11,224 nucleotides of DNA from NCBI GenBank assembly GCA_002508705.1, contig DAYL01000031.1, forward strand, positions 17,884-29,107, read 5' to 3'. This DNA comes from Methanoculleus sp. UBA374. Lineage in GTDB: Archaea > Halobacteriota > Methanomicrobia > Methanomicrobiales > Methanoculleaceae. The translations under genes were made by a program, and so were the position numbers. The notes below the pieces were generated by a model. The model was given only the letters and a program-made list of their open reading frames with translations. It ran no database searches and had not been told where the DNA came from. Below, piece by piece: positions 1 through 8,038 of the stretch; the stretch's first letter is position 1, and each line of letters starts with the position of its first letter.

Positions 1-271
1 TCAGAGGTTTGACGCCAGAGATCTCTCAATTTTTCGCGAGGAGGCGACAGAATGCTCTGAACTATAGGAATCGTCAGCCGCTGGAAACTTTTAGGATGAC
101 TTCAACTACTTCTGTCCTCATCCGCAAAGGTGTGGGGGAGTTCACAGGCAGTCGATGCGGTACCCCGAACAAATCAGGGAGTAGTTGACTCGTTCTTAAA
201 AACTGATGTCAGGAGAAGGAATTACAGAAACTACGGGAATCCGAGAAGGAGAATCGAACCTGAAGTCAGGA
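1..271. other. Non-coding region 3' of tRNA-Gly
   Basis: I see no supportable gene here. The region lies downstream of the minus-strand tRNA and is less GC-rich than the genes to the right. An A5 run at 198-202 reads as T5 on the minus strand and could help end tRNA transcription. A short imperfect inverted repeat (CCTGA-AG-TCAGG) lies at 259-270, directly beside the tRNA. A frame open from the left edge (2-64, ending in TAG at 65-67) could be the tail of a gene outside the window, but its 21 residues match nothing I recognise. Confidence 0.5.
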
Positions 272-343
272 TGCGCCGACCGGGACTCGAACCCGGGTTT
301 AGGCGTTGGCAACGCCTAGTGATAACCACTACACTATCGGCGC
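272..343 (-). tRNA. tRNA-Gly (anticodon GCC)
   Basis: The reverse complement folds into a complete cloverleaf. The acceptor stem GCGCCGA/TCGGCGC has seven perfect pairs. The D stem has three pairs (GTG/CAC) with the common 13-22 mismatch and a GG pair in the loop. The anticodon stem AGGCG/CGCCT encloses the loop TTGCCAA, which gives anticodon GCC. The variable loop has 4 nt and the T arm is CCGGG-TTCGAGT-CCCGG. The discriminator base is A (position 272). No CCA is encoded, so it must be added after transcription. The tRNA reads GGC (and GGU) glycine codons, which suits a GC-rich genome. No intron is visible. Confidence 0.97.
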
Positions 344-390
344 ACGCCGGTGTTCCCGCACCTGTGTGCCTTACAACATGAGATTTTCTG

Positions 391-400
391 GATAATAAGC
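391..400 (-). promoter_or_regulatory. Candidate TATA box for tRNA-Gly
   Basis: On the minus strand this reads GCTTATTATC, the most AT-rich patch between the tRNA and the PrsW gene. Its centre is about 52 nt upstream of the mature tRNA 5' end. With the usual archaeal spacing of about 26 nt this would give a leader of roughly 25 nt, to be removed by RNase P. It is an imperfect match to the archaeal TATA consensus and is assigned by position only. Confidence 0.35.
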
Positions 401-461
401 CTATCGAATCGCGGCCCGGACCGGGGGTTCTGCCCGGGGCGGAGCGCACCATCCCGCGCTC

Positions 462-1154
462 CTACCGCCGCCCGTGGTCGAGCGCGTCCCGGATATTCCG
501 GTTGGCGAGCATCCAGAGCCCCGGTATCAGGACCAGGACGAAGATGATCAGGGCGTATGCGACGATATCGGCAGTGAAGAGCAGAAAATTGAAGATGGCG
601 TGCAGCGCCATGCCGAGAAGAAGCCCCCGGAGGACAATCCCCGAACGTTCTTCGGCGGCCGAGAACTTGGCCCGACCGAGGGCATAGCCCCAGACACTGG
701 AGAAGAGCGCGTGCCCGGGGACCGAGAAGATCGCCCGGACGACGATAGTACCGAGCGCAAGCGACGGCGACGTCACGTACGCCGAAAAGACGTAGAGGAC
801 GTTTTCGAGCGATGCGAGCCCGAGAGCCGCGGCTGCGGCGTAGACGATACCGTCCATCGGCTCGTTGAACTCGGTGTTTTTGTAGGCGAACCGGCGCACG
901 ACCCAGAACTTGCCGTACTCCTCGACGACGGGCGCGACGACGACCCCCATGATCAGAGGGGATGCGATGAAGAGGCCGAAGAACCCCTCGACGAAGGCCA
1001 CGGGAAACGTGACGAGGACGCCGAGAAGGAAGATCATCACGATCAGGGACGCCGGCTCGGGCTCGAACCGGTCCCTCCGGTAGAAGTACCACGCCCAGAA
1101 GACCCCCGGCCCCAGAGCCAGGGCAAGGATTACCAGCGGCTCGATCTCGACCAT
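462..1154 (-). CDS. PrsW-family intramembrane protease
   Basis: A 230-residue multi-pass membrane protein with the hallmarks of the PrsW family (CPBP-like/M82 membrane proteases, which cut membrane-bound regulators such as anti-sigma factors in bacteria). The N-terminal helix is followed by the family sequence WYFYRRDRFEPEP (about 21-33). The EExxK motif is seen as VVEEYGK (E78, E79, K82). A helix ending in LASLEN carries E117 and N118. A conserved histidine (H148) lies in PGHALFSSVWGYALG and another (H185) in GMALHAIFN. These are the expected active-site positions. The ATG at 1154 gives the family's usual N-terminus; no clear Shine-Dalgarno precedes it. The gene follows the DUF7544-type gene on the same strand after a 93-nt gap that contains a T-run. 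Archaea lack the anti-sigma substrates, so the target here is unknown. Confidence 0.88.
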   Translation of the reverse strand: MVEIEPLVILALALGPGVFWAWYFYRRDRFEPEPASLIVMIFLLGVLVTFPVAFVEGFFGLFIASPLIMGVVVAPVVEEYGKFWVVRRFAYKNTEFNEPMDGIVYAAAAALGLASLENVLYVFSAYVTSPSLALGTIVVRAIFSVPGHALFSSVWGYALGRAKFSAAEERSGIVLRGLLLGMALHAIFNFLLFTADIVAYALIIFVLVLIPGLWMLANRNIRDALDHGRR

Positions 1155-1237
1155 TGCTTGATGAGGTTCATGACGCCCATGAGGGATGAGCCTTTCTCTC
1201 CCCCGGATCGGCCCGCGACACGGGTGCTTGCCGGGCT

Positions 1238-1244
1238 AAAAAAA
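1238..1244 (-). terminator. T7 tract after the membrane-protein gene
   Basis: Seven A residues on the plus strand read as TTTTTTT on the minus strand, three bases past the stop codon of the upstream minus-strand gene. Archaeal RNA polymerase terminates at such oligo-T tracts without needing a hairpin. If functional, it would separate this gene's transcript from the PrsW gene, at least partly. Confidence 0.5.
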
Positions 1245-1247
1245 GGA

Positions 1248-2174
1248 TTATTCCGGAAGGAGATGATATTCCGGTGCGAGCCCCGCAAGCACCAGCAGCC
1301 CGTAGTACCGGAAGAACGTGACGAACGGCACCGCGATCAGGAGCGCAACCGGGATGGCGATGACGAGGTAGGGGACGACGAGGGCGAGGAGGAGCAGGAT
1401 GTTCGCCTGAAGTGCGGCAAGGAAGACGATCCCGACGAGGATGAACGGTATCGCAATGACCAGCAGTGCAAGGATGACCAGGATCGCCTGCACGATCGCG
1501 GCGATGAGGCCCAGCACGAATTTCACGACGATGTAGACGGCGGTCTGCCAGAAATTTGCGGATATGACGCCGATAAGCCGCCGCCATCCTTCGATGACGC
1601 CGCAGTCCTCACGGATCATGATCGGGACGACGAAGTCGGTCGTCAGGAGGAAGACGATCCCGAAGAGGAGGGCCACGACCAGGAAGGCCGGAATGAGTGC
1701 GAGGAGCAGGAACGGCGTTGCAGCGCTGCCGTCCACGCCTATGAGCATGACGACGAGCGCGAAAACGGCAAGGACTAGGAGCAGCGTAAGAGCGAACTGG
1801 AAGATGAAGAGCCGCACCCCTTTCCCGAGCCGCTCCCGGAAGAAACGTCCCAGACGGATCTCTCCCGTCCTGAGCATATCGACGAAGACAAACTGCATCG
1901 TCGAACCGATAAACATCCAGAGGACGGCGAGGGCCAGCGCAACGATGACGAGCGCCACGATCAGCAGCGCGAGTTCGGGAGACCAGGCAACACCGGGCGA
2001 AAGGTCGTCCCCGCCGTAACTCTGAGGGATGTTCGGGAGACTGGCGCCCCCTCCCAGAAAGAGCGCAATCACGGCCAGACGGAGCCAGACGCCCCACCGA
2101 AACGGCCAGAGCAGGTCCTTCGTGCGGTCGAAGGCGGCTTCCAGCCTGCTGAGTGCATACATCTCTTCAGCCAT
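1248..2174 (-). CDS. Multi-pass membrane protein, DUF7544-like
   Basis: A 308-residue protein of unknown function with about six or seven hydrophobic helices. The N-terminus (MYALSRLEAAFDRTKDLLWP, from residue 5) is a soluble amphipathic segment leading into the first helix. Mid-protein, a stretch containing DFVVPIMIREDCGVIEGWRR resembles the conserved loop of archaeal proteins annotated DUF7544; I recall this family from memory, so the name is tentative. The protein ends in a short tail, APEYHLLPE. The frame extends upstream to 2243, but the ATG at 2174 is preferred because the upstream 23 codons look non-coding, a TATA-like box lies about 29 nt upstream, and AAGGTAGGT immediately precedes it. 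A role in transport or membrane organisation is possible, but nothing in the sequence shows it. Confidence 0.78.
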   Translation of the reverse strand: MAEEMYALSRLEAAFDRTKDLLWPFRWGVWLRLAVIALFLGGGASLPNIPQSYGGDDLSPGVAWSPELALLIVALVIVALALAVLWMFIGSTMQFVFVDMLRTGEIRLGRFFRERLGKGVRLFIFQFALTLLLVLAVFALVVMLIGVDGSAATPFLLLALIPAFLVVALLFGIVFLLTTDFVVPIMIREDCGVIEGWRRLIGVISANFWQTAVYIVVKFVLGLIAAIVQAILVILALLVIAIPFILVGIVFLAALQANILLLLALVVPYLVIAIPVALLIAVPFVTFFRYYGLLVLAGLAPEYHLLPE

Positions 2175-2198
2175 ACCTACCTTAACGATCTCCCCACG

Positions 2199-2207
2199 AT
2201 TAAAACC
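2199..2207 (-). promoter_or_regulatory. TATA box of the DUF7544-like gene
   Basis: On the minus strand this reads GGTTTTAAT, centred about 29 nt upstream of the ATG at 2174. Standard archaeal spacing would start the transcript within a few bases of the start codon, giving a leaderless or near-leaderless mRNA. This supports the shorter protein start. Confidence 0.45.
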
Positions 2208-2245
2208 TTCTCCGGACGAACGGGTCCCGACAGGGAGAATCACGG

Positions 2246-2320
2246 AGATATACCCGTTGTCCTGAGGAAAATGGGCATTTTCAACAGGTTAATGTAGTCC
2301 GTTCGCCACAGTATACATAG
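2246..2320 (+). promoter_or_regulatory. Candidate promoter region of the tetrapyrrole operon
   Basis: The operon must be transcribed from the short divergent gap between 2175 and 2322. Two TATA-like elements are visible: AGATATAC at 2246-2253, predicting a start near 2276 and a leader of about 45 nt, and GTATACATAG at 2311-2320. The second would start transcription near or past the ATG at 2323 and would favour the in-frame ATG at 2335. I cannot choose between them. No riboswitch or obvious operator is visible. Confidence 0.3.
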
Positions 2321-2322
2321 AA

Positions 2323-2949
2323 ATGATCCCTCTCATGCTTGACCTGACGGGCAGGAAGGTGCTCATCTTCGGGGGAGGCGGCGTCGGTGCCCGAAAGGCT
2401 GCGTACTTCGAGCATGAGGCGGAGGTGACGGTGATCAGCCGTACGTTCTCGCCGGACCTTGACGGTCTCGCCGTCCGGCGACGGGAGGCCGACCTCTCGA
2501 TCTTCACGGACGATGCACTCAGGGACATTCTCGCGGGTGCGTTCCTTGCGGTAGCCGCGACGCCGGACCCACACCTCAACGACCGTATCGGGAGAGTATG
2601 CGCCGGGGTGGGGGTCCTCTTCAACAACGCCGCCGGCAAATCCGGCGACGTCATCGTCCCTTCGGTCGTCCGGGGCAGCCGCTACCTGGTCGCGATCAGC
2701 ACCCTGGGAAAGAGCCCCGCCGTCTCGCGGTACCTCCGCATGAGACTCGAAACGGAGTACGCAGACCTCGACCGGATGATCGACCTGCAGGACGAGATGC
2801 GCACGATGCTCCGAGAGACCGAACCTGTGCAGGAGAAGAGATCCCGCATCCTCTGGAATATCCTCTCGGACGATGAGGTCCGGGAGGCGCTTGCCTCCGA
2901 CTACGACCGGGCACGCGCGATAGCGATCGAGAGGTACCTGCATGCCTGA
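2323..2949 (+). CDS. Precorrin-2 dehydrogenase (SirC/MET8-like)
   Basis: A 208-residue enzyme matching the N-terminal half of bifunctional sirohaem synthase CysG and yeast Met8p. It oxidises precorrin-2 to sirohydrochlorin with NAD+; some relatives also insert iron. The nucleotide-binding motif GGGGVGARKA lies at residues 17-26 of a Rossmann fold starting LTGRKVLIFG. D109 (in SGDVIVPS) aligns by eye with the aspartate implicated in catalysis in CysG and Met8p, and ISTLGKSP (125-132) matches the family signature IST-G-SP. The methyltransferase half is absent and is encoded separately as cobA at the other end of the operon. The start MIPLMLDLTG agrees with homologues; ATG at 2335 is the alternative. 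The gene overlaps hemA by 8 nt. The product supplies sirohaem, F430 and cobalamin synthesis in the cytoplasm. Confidence 0.93.
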   Translation: MIPLMLDLTGRKVLIFGGGGVGARKAAYFEHEAEVTVISRTFSPDLDGLAVRRREADLSIFTDDALRDILAGAFLAVAATPDPHLNDRIGRVCAGVGVLFNNAAGKSGDVIVPSVVRGSRYLVAISTLGKSPAVSRYLRMRLETEYADLDRMIDLQDEMRTMLRETEPVQEKRSRILWNILSDDEVREALASDYDRARAIAIERYLHA

Positions 2950-4213
2950 ACCGTGCACGACACCGCTCGCGCTCGCAGGCGTGAACCATCACACCGCAGA
3001 CATCGCCACGCTCGAAGCGTTCCGGTTCCCCGACGAGGCGGCGTTCCTCCACGAAGCACGGAACCGGTTCCGGGGCGCCCTCCTGCTGCAGACCTGCAAC
3101 CGCGTCGAGGTCCTGGTGCAGGGCGACGCGCGGGGTCTTGAAGGGTTCCTGCAGGAGCAGGGCAGGCACGATTTCATGGTCCTCGAGGGCGAGGCCGTGC
3201 CCCGCCATCTCCTGGAACTTGCCGCGGGTATCGACTCCCTGGTCGTCGGCGAGGACCAGATCCTCGGACAGCTCAAACGGGCGCTCGCGGCTGCAGAGGA
3301 GGCAGGGACCGCGAACAACGTCATCAGACTCTGTGTCAACAAGGCGGTGCACGTGGGCGTCCGGGTCCGACGCCAGACGCAGATCAACCGGGGTTCGGTC
3401 TCAGTCGGTTCCGCCGCCGTGACGCTTGCAGAAAGCCTGCTCGGCACCCTGCGCGACCGGCACATCCTGGTCATCGGGAGCGGAGAGATGGGGCTCCTGG
3501 TGACGCAGGCGCTCTCTGCGAAAGGCCTCACGGCCATCTACGTCGCCAACCGGACCTACAACCGCGCGGTGATGCTGGCGGAGAAGATCGGGGGGCGTGC
3601 GGTCAACTTCAAGGACCTCTACCGCTACATCGCACTCTCCGACGTCGTCATCTCCTGCACCGCCGCGCCGCATCCGGTCATCCGGACCGAGGGTGTCCGG
3701 GAGGTGATGGAAGAGCGCCTCTGGCCGCTTGACCGGCACCCCCGCCACCTGATCTTCATCGACATCGCCCAGCCCCGCGACGTCGAGGAGGAGGTAGGGT
3801 CCATCGAGGGCGTGCACCTCTTCACCATCGACGACCTTCGGAACGTCAACGACGCTGCCATGGACTCCCGGAGGACCGAGGCGGACCGGGCGCGGGGGAT
3901 CATCGACGAGGAACTCGACCACTTCATCCGTCTCCTCCGGCGGACGGCGGCCGACGAAACGCTCGCCCTCCTCTACACCTGGGCGGAGTCGATACGGGTG
4001 CGTGAACGCGACCGGGCGCTCGCCCGCCTTGGGGGAGAGGCCGACCGCACGACCGAGGTCGTCGACGACCTCAGCCGGGCGCTCACGAAGAAGCTCCTCT
4101 TCGACGCGACGACTTCTATCCGCGCGTGCGCCGAGTGCGGCGATATGAAAACGGCAGATGCCCTGATGAGGGCTATTACCCGGGGAGAACCATGTTTCCA
4201 CAACGAAGAATGA
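2942..4213 (+). CDS. hemA: Glutamyl-tRNA reductase
   Basis: A 423-residue enzyme that reduces glutamyl-tRNA(Glu) to glutamate-1-semialdehyde with NADPH, the first committed step of the C5 tetrapyrrole pathway. The N-terminal catalytic domain has GVNHHTADI (13-21) and LLLQTCNRVE (47-56), with C52 as the catalytic nucleophile that forms the thioester. GIDSLVVGEDQILGQLK (95-111) is the conserved linker motif. The NADPH-binding Rossmann domain carries VIGSGEMG (176-183). A long helical C-terminal dimerisation domain follows, as in the family, and the length is normal. The ATG at 2942 lies inside the end of the preceding gene and the stop lies 22 nt inside hemB, which suggests translational coupling. 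In this pathway it works with HemL, encoded two genes downstream, probably channelling the unstable semialdehyde. Confidence 0.97.
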   Translation: MPEPCTTPLALAGVNHHTADIATLEAFRFPDEAAFLHEARNRFRGALLLQTCNRVEVLVQGDARGLEGFLQEQGRHDFMVLEGEAVPRHLLELAAGIDSLVVGEDQILGQLKRALAAAEEAGTANNVIRLCVNKAVHVGVRVRRQTQINRGSVSVGSAAVTLAESLLGTLRDRHILVIGSGEMGLLVTQALSAKGLTAIYVANRTYNRAVMLAEKIGGRAVNFKDLYRYIALSDVVISCTAAPHPVIRTEGVREVMEERLWPLDRHPRHLIFIDIAQPRDVEEEVGSIEGVHLFTIDDLRNVNDAAMDSRRTEADRARGIIDEELDHFIRLLRRTAADETLALLYTWAESIRVRERDRALARLGGEADRTTEVVDDLSRALTKKLLFDATTSIRACAECGDMKTADALMRAITRGEPCFHNEE

Positions 4214-5175
4214 GACGGGTGCGGCGGAGAATCATCCAGCCGCTCCTCCGTGAAACTGAACTTCAGAAGACCGACCTCGTCATGCCGGTCTTCGTGGACG
4301 AATCGATCGATGCACCGCTTCCCATCGCGTCAATGCCGGGGCAGTTCCGCTACCCGGTGGACGGAGCCGCCGATTACTGTGAACGCCTCCGCGACGCCGG
4401 CATCCGGGCGGTTATCCTCTTCGGAATCCCGGCCGCAAAAGACAGCGAGGCGACCGGGGCCTACGCGGAAAACGGCGGCGTCCAGCGGGCCGTCCGGAGC
4501 ATCAAAGAACGATTGAAGCAGATGGTCGTCATCACCGATGTCTGCGCCTGCGAGTACACCGACCACGGCCACTGCGGCATCGTCGGGGAGACGGCCGACG
4601 GCCCGGACCTCTTAAACGACCCCTCGCTTGCGCTGATGGCACGGATCGCCGTCTCCCACGCGGAGAGCGGCGCCGACATCGTTGCGCCGTCGTGTATGCT
4701 CGACGGCATGGTGCAGGCAATCCGGCAGGCCCTGGATGCCGCCGGTTATACGGAGGTCCTGATCATGTCCTACTCCTCGAAGTTCGCGAGCGCTCTCTAC
4801 GGGCCGTTCCGCGACGCGGCGGGCTCGGGGTTCTCGTTCGGCGACCGGACGACCTACCAGATCAGCCCGGGAAACGCCCGGGAGGCGGTGATGGAGTCGG
4901 AGCTGGATGCGGCCGAGGGGGCGGATATGCTGATGGTCAAGCCGGCCGGGATATACCTTGACATCCTTGCATCCGTAACGGAGTTCGGCCTTCCGGTCGC
5001 GGCCTACCAGGTCAGCGGGGAGTACGCGATGATCAAGGCGGCCGCGGAGCGCGGGTGGCTGAACGAGCGGGCCGTCGCCCTCGAGAGCCTCACGGCCATC
5101 AAGCGGGCCGGGGCCGACCTCATCATCACCTACTATGCAGAAGACGTAGCGAGGTGGCTCGATGAAGAGCAGTGA
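4192..5175 (+). CDS. hemB: Delta-aminolevulinic acid dehydratase (porphobilinogen synthase)
   Basis: A 327-residue enzyme that condenses two 5-aminolevulinate molecules to porphobilinogen. The two active-site lysines are visible: K197 in [19 protein letters not shown] and the Schiff-base lysine K250 in [12 protein letters not shown]. The zinc-site sequence [14 protein letters not shown] (116-129) keeps all three cysteines (C118, C120, C128), so this is a zinc-dependent type rather than the magnesium-only type. The N-terminal arm [20 protein letters not shown] is typical. The frame is open back to 4126, but the ATG at 4192 is chosen because it follows a purine-rich GGGGAG at about 7 nt and gives the usual N-terminus. 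It overlaps hemA by 22 nt and hemL by 14 nt. Confidence 0.97.
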   Translation: MFPQRRMRRVRRRIIQPLLRETELQKTDLVMPVFVDESIDAPLPIASMPGQFRYPVDGAADYCERLRDAGIRAVILFGIPAAKDSEATGAYAENGGVQRAVRSIKERLKQMVVITDVCACEYTDHGHCGIVGETADGPDLLNDPSLALMARIAVSHAESGADIVAPSCMLDGMVQAIRQALDAAGYTEVLIMSYSSKFASALYGPFRDAAGSGFSFGDRTTYQISPGNAREAVMESELDAAEGADMLMVKPAGIYLDILASVTEFGLPVAAYQVSGEYAMIKAAAERGWLNERAVALESLTAIKRAGADLIITYYAEDVARWLDEEQ

Positions 5176-6409
5176 CCTCTTTTTCCGGGCGAAAGTCCTG
5201 ATGCCCGGCGGCGTCAGCAGCCCCGTCCGGGCCATCAAGCCCTATCCATTCTACGTTGAGCATGCGAGCGGAGCGCACCTCTCGACCGTCGACGGCGTCG
5301 ATCTCATCGACTGCTGCCTCGGTTACGGCCCCCTCATCCTCGGCCATGCCCACCCGGTGGTTCGAGAGGCCATAGAGCGTCAGATCGAGAAAGGATGGCT
5401 CTACGGAACACCGACGCCGCTTGAGATCGACCTTGCGGAGGTCATCACCGGCGATCACCCCGGGATCGATATGGTCCGGTTCGTCTCGTCGGGCTCGGAG
5501 GCGACGATGGCCGCGATCCGGCTCGCTCGCGGATATACGGGAAGACAGGACATCGTCAAGGTGGAAGGGGGATTCCACGGCGCCCACGATGCGGTCCTGG
5601 TGAAGGCCGGATCGGGGGCGACCACTCTCGGGGTGCCCGACTCCGCGGGCGTCCCTGCGGACTTCGCGGCGCATACCCGACAGGTCCCCTATAACGACTC
5701 CGAGGGGCTCGAGGCGCTTCTTGCCGGGAACGACGACATCGCCGCGTTCATCCTCGAACCGGTCATGGGGAACATCGGCCCGGTCCTTCCCGACGACGGC
5801 TACCTCGCCGACGTCCGGGAGATCACCGCCGCCCACAACGTCCTCCTCATCCTCGACGAGGTGATCACCGGCTACCGGGTCGGGATCGGCGGCGCAGAGG
5901 TGCGCTACGGAATAAAGCCGGACCTCGTCACGTTCGGCAAGATCATCGGCGGCGGCCTCCCCATCGGGGCCTTCGGAGGGCGGCGTGAGATCATGGACCT
6001 GATCGCCCCCTCGGGCCCGGTCTACCAGGCAGGCACGTTCAGCGGCAACCCGGCGAGCCTCGCGGCGGGGTATGCGACCCTTCGCCACCTCCACGAGCAC
6101 CCGGAGGTTTACCGGCGGCTCGACGAGGCCGTGCGGGCTATCGGGGAGGTCGCTACGGACGCGCATAGAGGATCGTTCGTCAGGATGGGTTCGCTCTTCA
6201 AGCACTTCTTCCGCGACGCACCGCCGCGAAACTACCGGGAGGTCAAAGAGTGCGACACGGAGGCGTTCTCGCGGTTCTGGAAGGCGATGCTCGATGCCGG
6301 GATCTTCCTCCCGCCGTCGCAGTTCGAGACGAACTTCCTCTCCGCCGCACACACCGAATCGGACGTCGAGCGGATAGCGGACGCATACGGATCATGTCTC
6401 TCCGGATAG
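5162..6409 (+). CDS. hemL: Glutamate-1-semialdehyde 2,1-aminomutase
   Basis: A 415-residue PLP enzyme, class III aminotransferase fold, that converts glutamate-1-semialdehyde to 5-aminolevulinate. The start [20 protein letters not shown] is the classic HemL N-terminus. [20 protein letters not shown] (109-128) is the cofactor phosphate-binding region, D232 in [13 protein letters not shown] contacts the PLP ring nitrogen, and K260 in [14 protein letters not shown] is the PLP lysine. TFSGNP follows near residue 290. These features separate it from acetylornithine-type transaminases. The ATG at 5162 lies 14 nt inside hemB and the stop lies 16 nt inside hemC. The length is close to the family norm of about 420-430. 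Confidence 0.97.
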   Translation: MKSSDLFFRAKVLMPGGVSSPVRAIKPYPFYVEHASGAHLSTVDGVDLIDCCLGYGPLILGHAHPVVREAIERQIEKGWLYGTPTPLEIDLAEVITGDHPGIDMVRFVSSGSEATMAAIRLARGYTGRQDIVKVEGGFHGAHDAVLVKAGSGATTLGVPDSAGVPADFAAHTRQVPYNDSEGLEALLAGNDDIAAFILEPVMGNIGPVLPDDGYLADVREITAAHNVLLILDEVITGYRVGIGGAEVRYGIKPDLVTFGKIIGGGLPIGAFGGRREIMDLIAPSGPVYQAGTFSGNPASLAAGYATLRHLHEHPEVYRRLDEAVRAIGEVATDAHRGSFVRMGSLFKHFFRDAPPRNYREVKECDTEAFSRFWKAMLDAGIFLPPSQFETNFLSAAHTESDVERIADAYGSCLSG

Positions 6410-7278
6410 GCACGCGGGGAAGCGCGCTCGCGCTCGCGCAGACAAAGAAGGTGGTCGGCATGCTCGCAGACCGGGGCATCGAAGCGGAGGTCGTCACGGT
6501 CACGACCGCGGGCGACACCGCAACAGGGGTCCCGCTCCACGCCATCGGGGGGCAGGGCGTCTTCGTCCGGGCGCTCGACGACGCGATCCTCCGCGGCGAG
6601 ATCGACGCCGCGGTGCACAGCATGAAGGACATCCCCGCGGAGCGGCCGGCAGGGCTCGTCTGTCCCGCGGTGCTCGAACGCGACTCGCCCGCCGACTTCC
6701 TCGCACACGAGGGTCCCCTTGAAGCGGTCCGCATCGTAGGGTCGTCGAGCACCCGGCGGCGCGCCCAGCTCCTCCGCGACGACCCTGCGCTCTCGGTGGA
6801 GCAACTCAGAGGGAACGTCGACACCCGGGTCCGGAAACTCCGCGAGGGGCGCTACGACGCCATCGTGCTCGCAGAGGCGGGGCTCGAGCGCCTCGGGCTC
6901 ACGCTCCCCGGGGAGCCGCTCCCCACCGACCGGTTCGTGCCTTCGCCGAACCAGGGCACGATCGCGGTCGTCTGCCGGGACGACCCGGCCGTCGCCGGGG
7001 CCTTTGCGGCGCTCGACCATGGGCCCACCCGCTTCGACGTAGAGATCGAGCGGGCCGTCATGGAGGAGGTCGGCGGCGGGTGCTTCACCCCGCAGGGAAT
7101 CTACTGCCGGGACGGAAACCTGATCGCCGAGGTCCTCGCGCTCGACGGCTCCCGGTGGGAGCGGATTGAGCGGCATATCGCGACCGTCGGCGAAGCCCGG
7201 GAGTGCGGGCGGGCGCTCGCCCGGCAGGCGGGCGACCTGATCCGGGAAGCCTATGCGGCACTGGGGATAAAACCATGA
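6394..7278 (+). CDS. hemC: Hydroxymethylbilane synthase (porphobilinogen deaminase)
   Basis: A 294-residue enzyme that joins four porphobilinogens into the linear tetrapyrrole hydroxymethylbilane. The N-terminus [15 protein letters not shown] is diagnostic. VHSMKDIP (75-82) contains the catalytic aspartate D80 or its immediate neighbour, [11 protein letters not shown] (117-127) holds the substrate-binding arginines, and C230 in GGGCFTPQG is the cysteine that carries the dipyrromethane cofactor. The frame is open back to 6250, but that part is a shadow of hemL; the ATG at 6394 gives the conserved start. It overlaps hemL by 16 nt and cobA by 4 nt (ATGA). Its product closes without enzyme help to uroporphyrinogen I, so a HemD partner is needed, yet none is encoded nearby. 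Confidence 0.97.
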   Translation: MSLRIGTRGSALALAQTKKVVGMLADRGIEAEVVTVTTAGDTATGVPLHAIGGQGVFVRALDDAILRGEIDAAVHSMKDIPAERPAGLVCPAVLERDSPADFLAHEGPLEAVRIVGSSSTRRRAQLLRDDPALSVEQLRGNVDTRVRKLREGRYDAIVLAEAGLERLGLTLPGEPLPTDRFVPSPNQGTIAVVCRDDPAVAGAFAALDHGPTRFDVEIERAVMEEVGGGCFTPQGIYCRDGNLIAEVLALDGSRWERIERHIATVGEARECGRALARQAGDLIREAYAALGIKP

Positions 7279-8012
7279 CGGGAAAAGCGTATCTTGTGGG
7301 GTCCGGGCCGGGCGGGCCCGGTCTTCTGACGATGAAGGCCCGTGAGGTGATCGACTCGGCGGACGTGATCCTCTACGACCAGCTCCCGGGGGAGGAGATC
7401 CTCGCGACGCTCCCGAAGGATGCCGAGCTTATCGACTGCGGGAAGTACGGCGGCAGCCACACCCTGGAGCAGGACGAGATCGAGGCGCTGATGGTCGAGC
7501 GGGTGAAAGCGGGAAAAACGGTCGTGCGCCTGAAAGGGGGGGACCCCTTCCTCTTCGGCCGCGGCGGAGAGGAGATGGAGACGCTCCGGGAGCACGGCAT
7601 CGCCGTCGAGGTCGTGCCGGGCATTACAAGCGCTATCGCCGTCCCGGAGATGGTCGGGATACCGGTCACCCACCGGGATTATGCGTCGGAGGTGACCTTC
7701 ATCACCGGCCACGAAGACCCGACAAAGCCCGAGTCCGCCCTCGACTGGGAGGCCCTCGCGCGCCTGAAGGGGACCCTCGTCATCCTGATGGGCGTAAAAA
7801 ACCTCCCCGCCATCGCAGACGCCCTTGTATCGCACGGGAAAGACCCCGCAACCCCGGTAGCCGTCATCGAGCGGGGTCTCCGGCCGGACCAGCGCGTGAC
7901 GGTCGGGACCATCGCCGATATCGCCGAAAAAGCCCGTGCCGTCGGCGTCCGGCCTCCGGCGGTGATCGTCGTCGGGGGGGTGGTGGACCTCTACGAAGAG
8001 TTTGCGGAGTAG
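7275..8012 (+). CDS. cobA: Uroporphyrinogen-III C-methyltransferase (SUMT)
   Basis: A 245-residue SAM-dependent methyltransferase that methylates uroporphyrinogen III at C2 and C7 to give precorrin-2. The motifs are VGSGPGGPGLLT (8-19), DVILYDQLPG (30-39), RLKGGDPFLFGRGGEE (85-100), VVPGITSA (113-120) with GIPVTHR (128-134), and ILMGVKNL (170-177), all typical of the SUMT rather than of later cobalamin methyltransferases. It is a stand-alone enzyme, with the dehydrogenase half of CysG encoded at the start of the operon. The start codon overlaps the hemC stop as ATGA, so translation is probably coupled. It is the last gene of the cluster, followed by T-tracts. The ATG at 7275 is preferred over the upstream frame beginning at 7203. 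Confidence 0.96.
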   Translation: MTGKAYLVGSGPGGPGLLTMKAREVIDSADVILYDQLPGEEILATLPKDAELIDCGKYGGSHTLEQDEIEALMVERVKAGKTVVRLKGGDPFLFGRGGEEMETLREHGIAVEVVPGITSAIAVPEMVGIPVTHRDYASEVTFITGHEDPTKPESALDWEALARLKGTLVILMGVKNLPAIADALVSHGKDPATPVAVIERGLRPDQRVTVGTIADIAEKARAVGVRPPAVIVVGGVVDLYEEFAE

Positions 8013-8020
8013 GCGGCGAC

Positions 8021-8038
8021 CTCTCTTTTCGACTTTTT
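8021..8038 (+). terminator. Oligo-T terminator of the tetrapyrrole operon
   Basis: Pyrimidine-rich CTCTCTTTTCGACTTTTT begins 9 nt after the cobA stop and contains runs of four and five T. Such tracts are sufficient for archaeal termination. Its position fits the end of a six-gene transcript. Confidence 0.55.

Noticed and set aside
200..265. Possible C/D-box guide RNA (CTGATGT at 204, CTGA at 260)
   Set aside because: The C box is a poor match to RUGAUGA and no paired internal D'/C' boxes are visible, so the spacing alone is not enough.
130..381. Short plus-strand open frame of 83 codons
   Set aside because: It runs straight through the tRNA-Gly gene on the opposite strand, and its product is not protein-like.
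474..1778. Long plus-strand open frame of 434 codons
   Set aside because: It runs antisense to both membrane-protein genes and its product is a low-complexity string of D, E, R and P, as expected from the reverse complement of GC-rich hydrophobic coding sequence.
5126..6352. Long minus-strand open frame of 408 codons opposite hemL
   Set aside because: It is the antisense of a firmly identified hemL and shows no domain; GC-rich archaeal genes commonly give such frames. The same applies to minus-strand frames opposite hemA, hemC and cobA.
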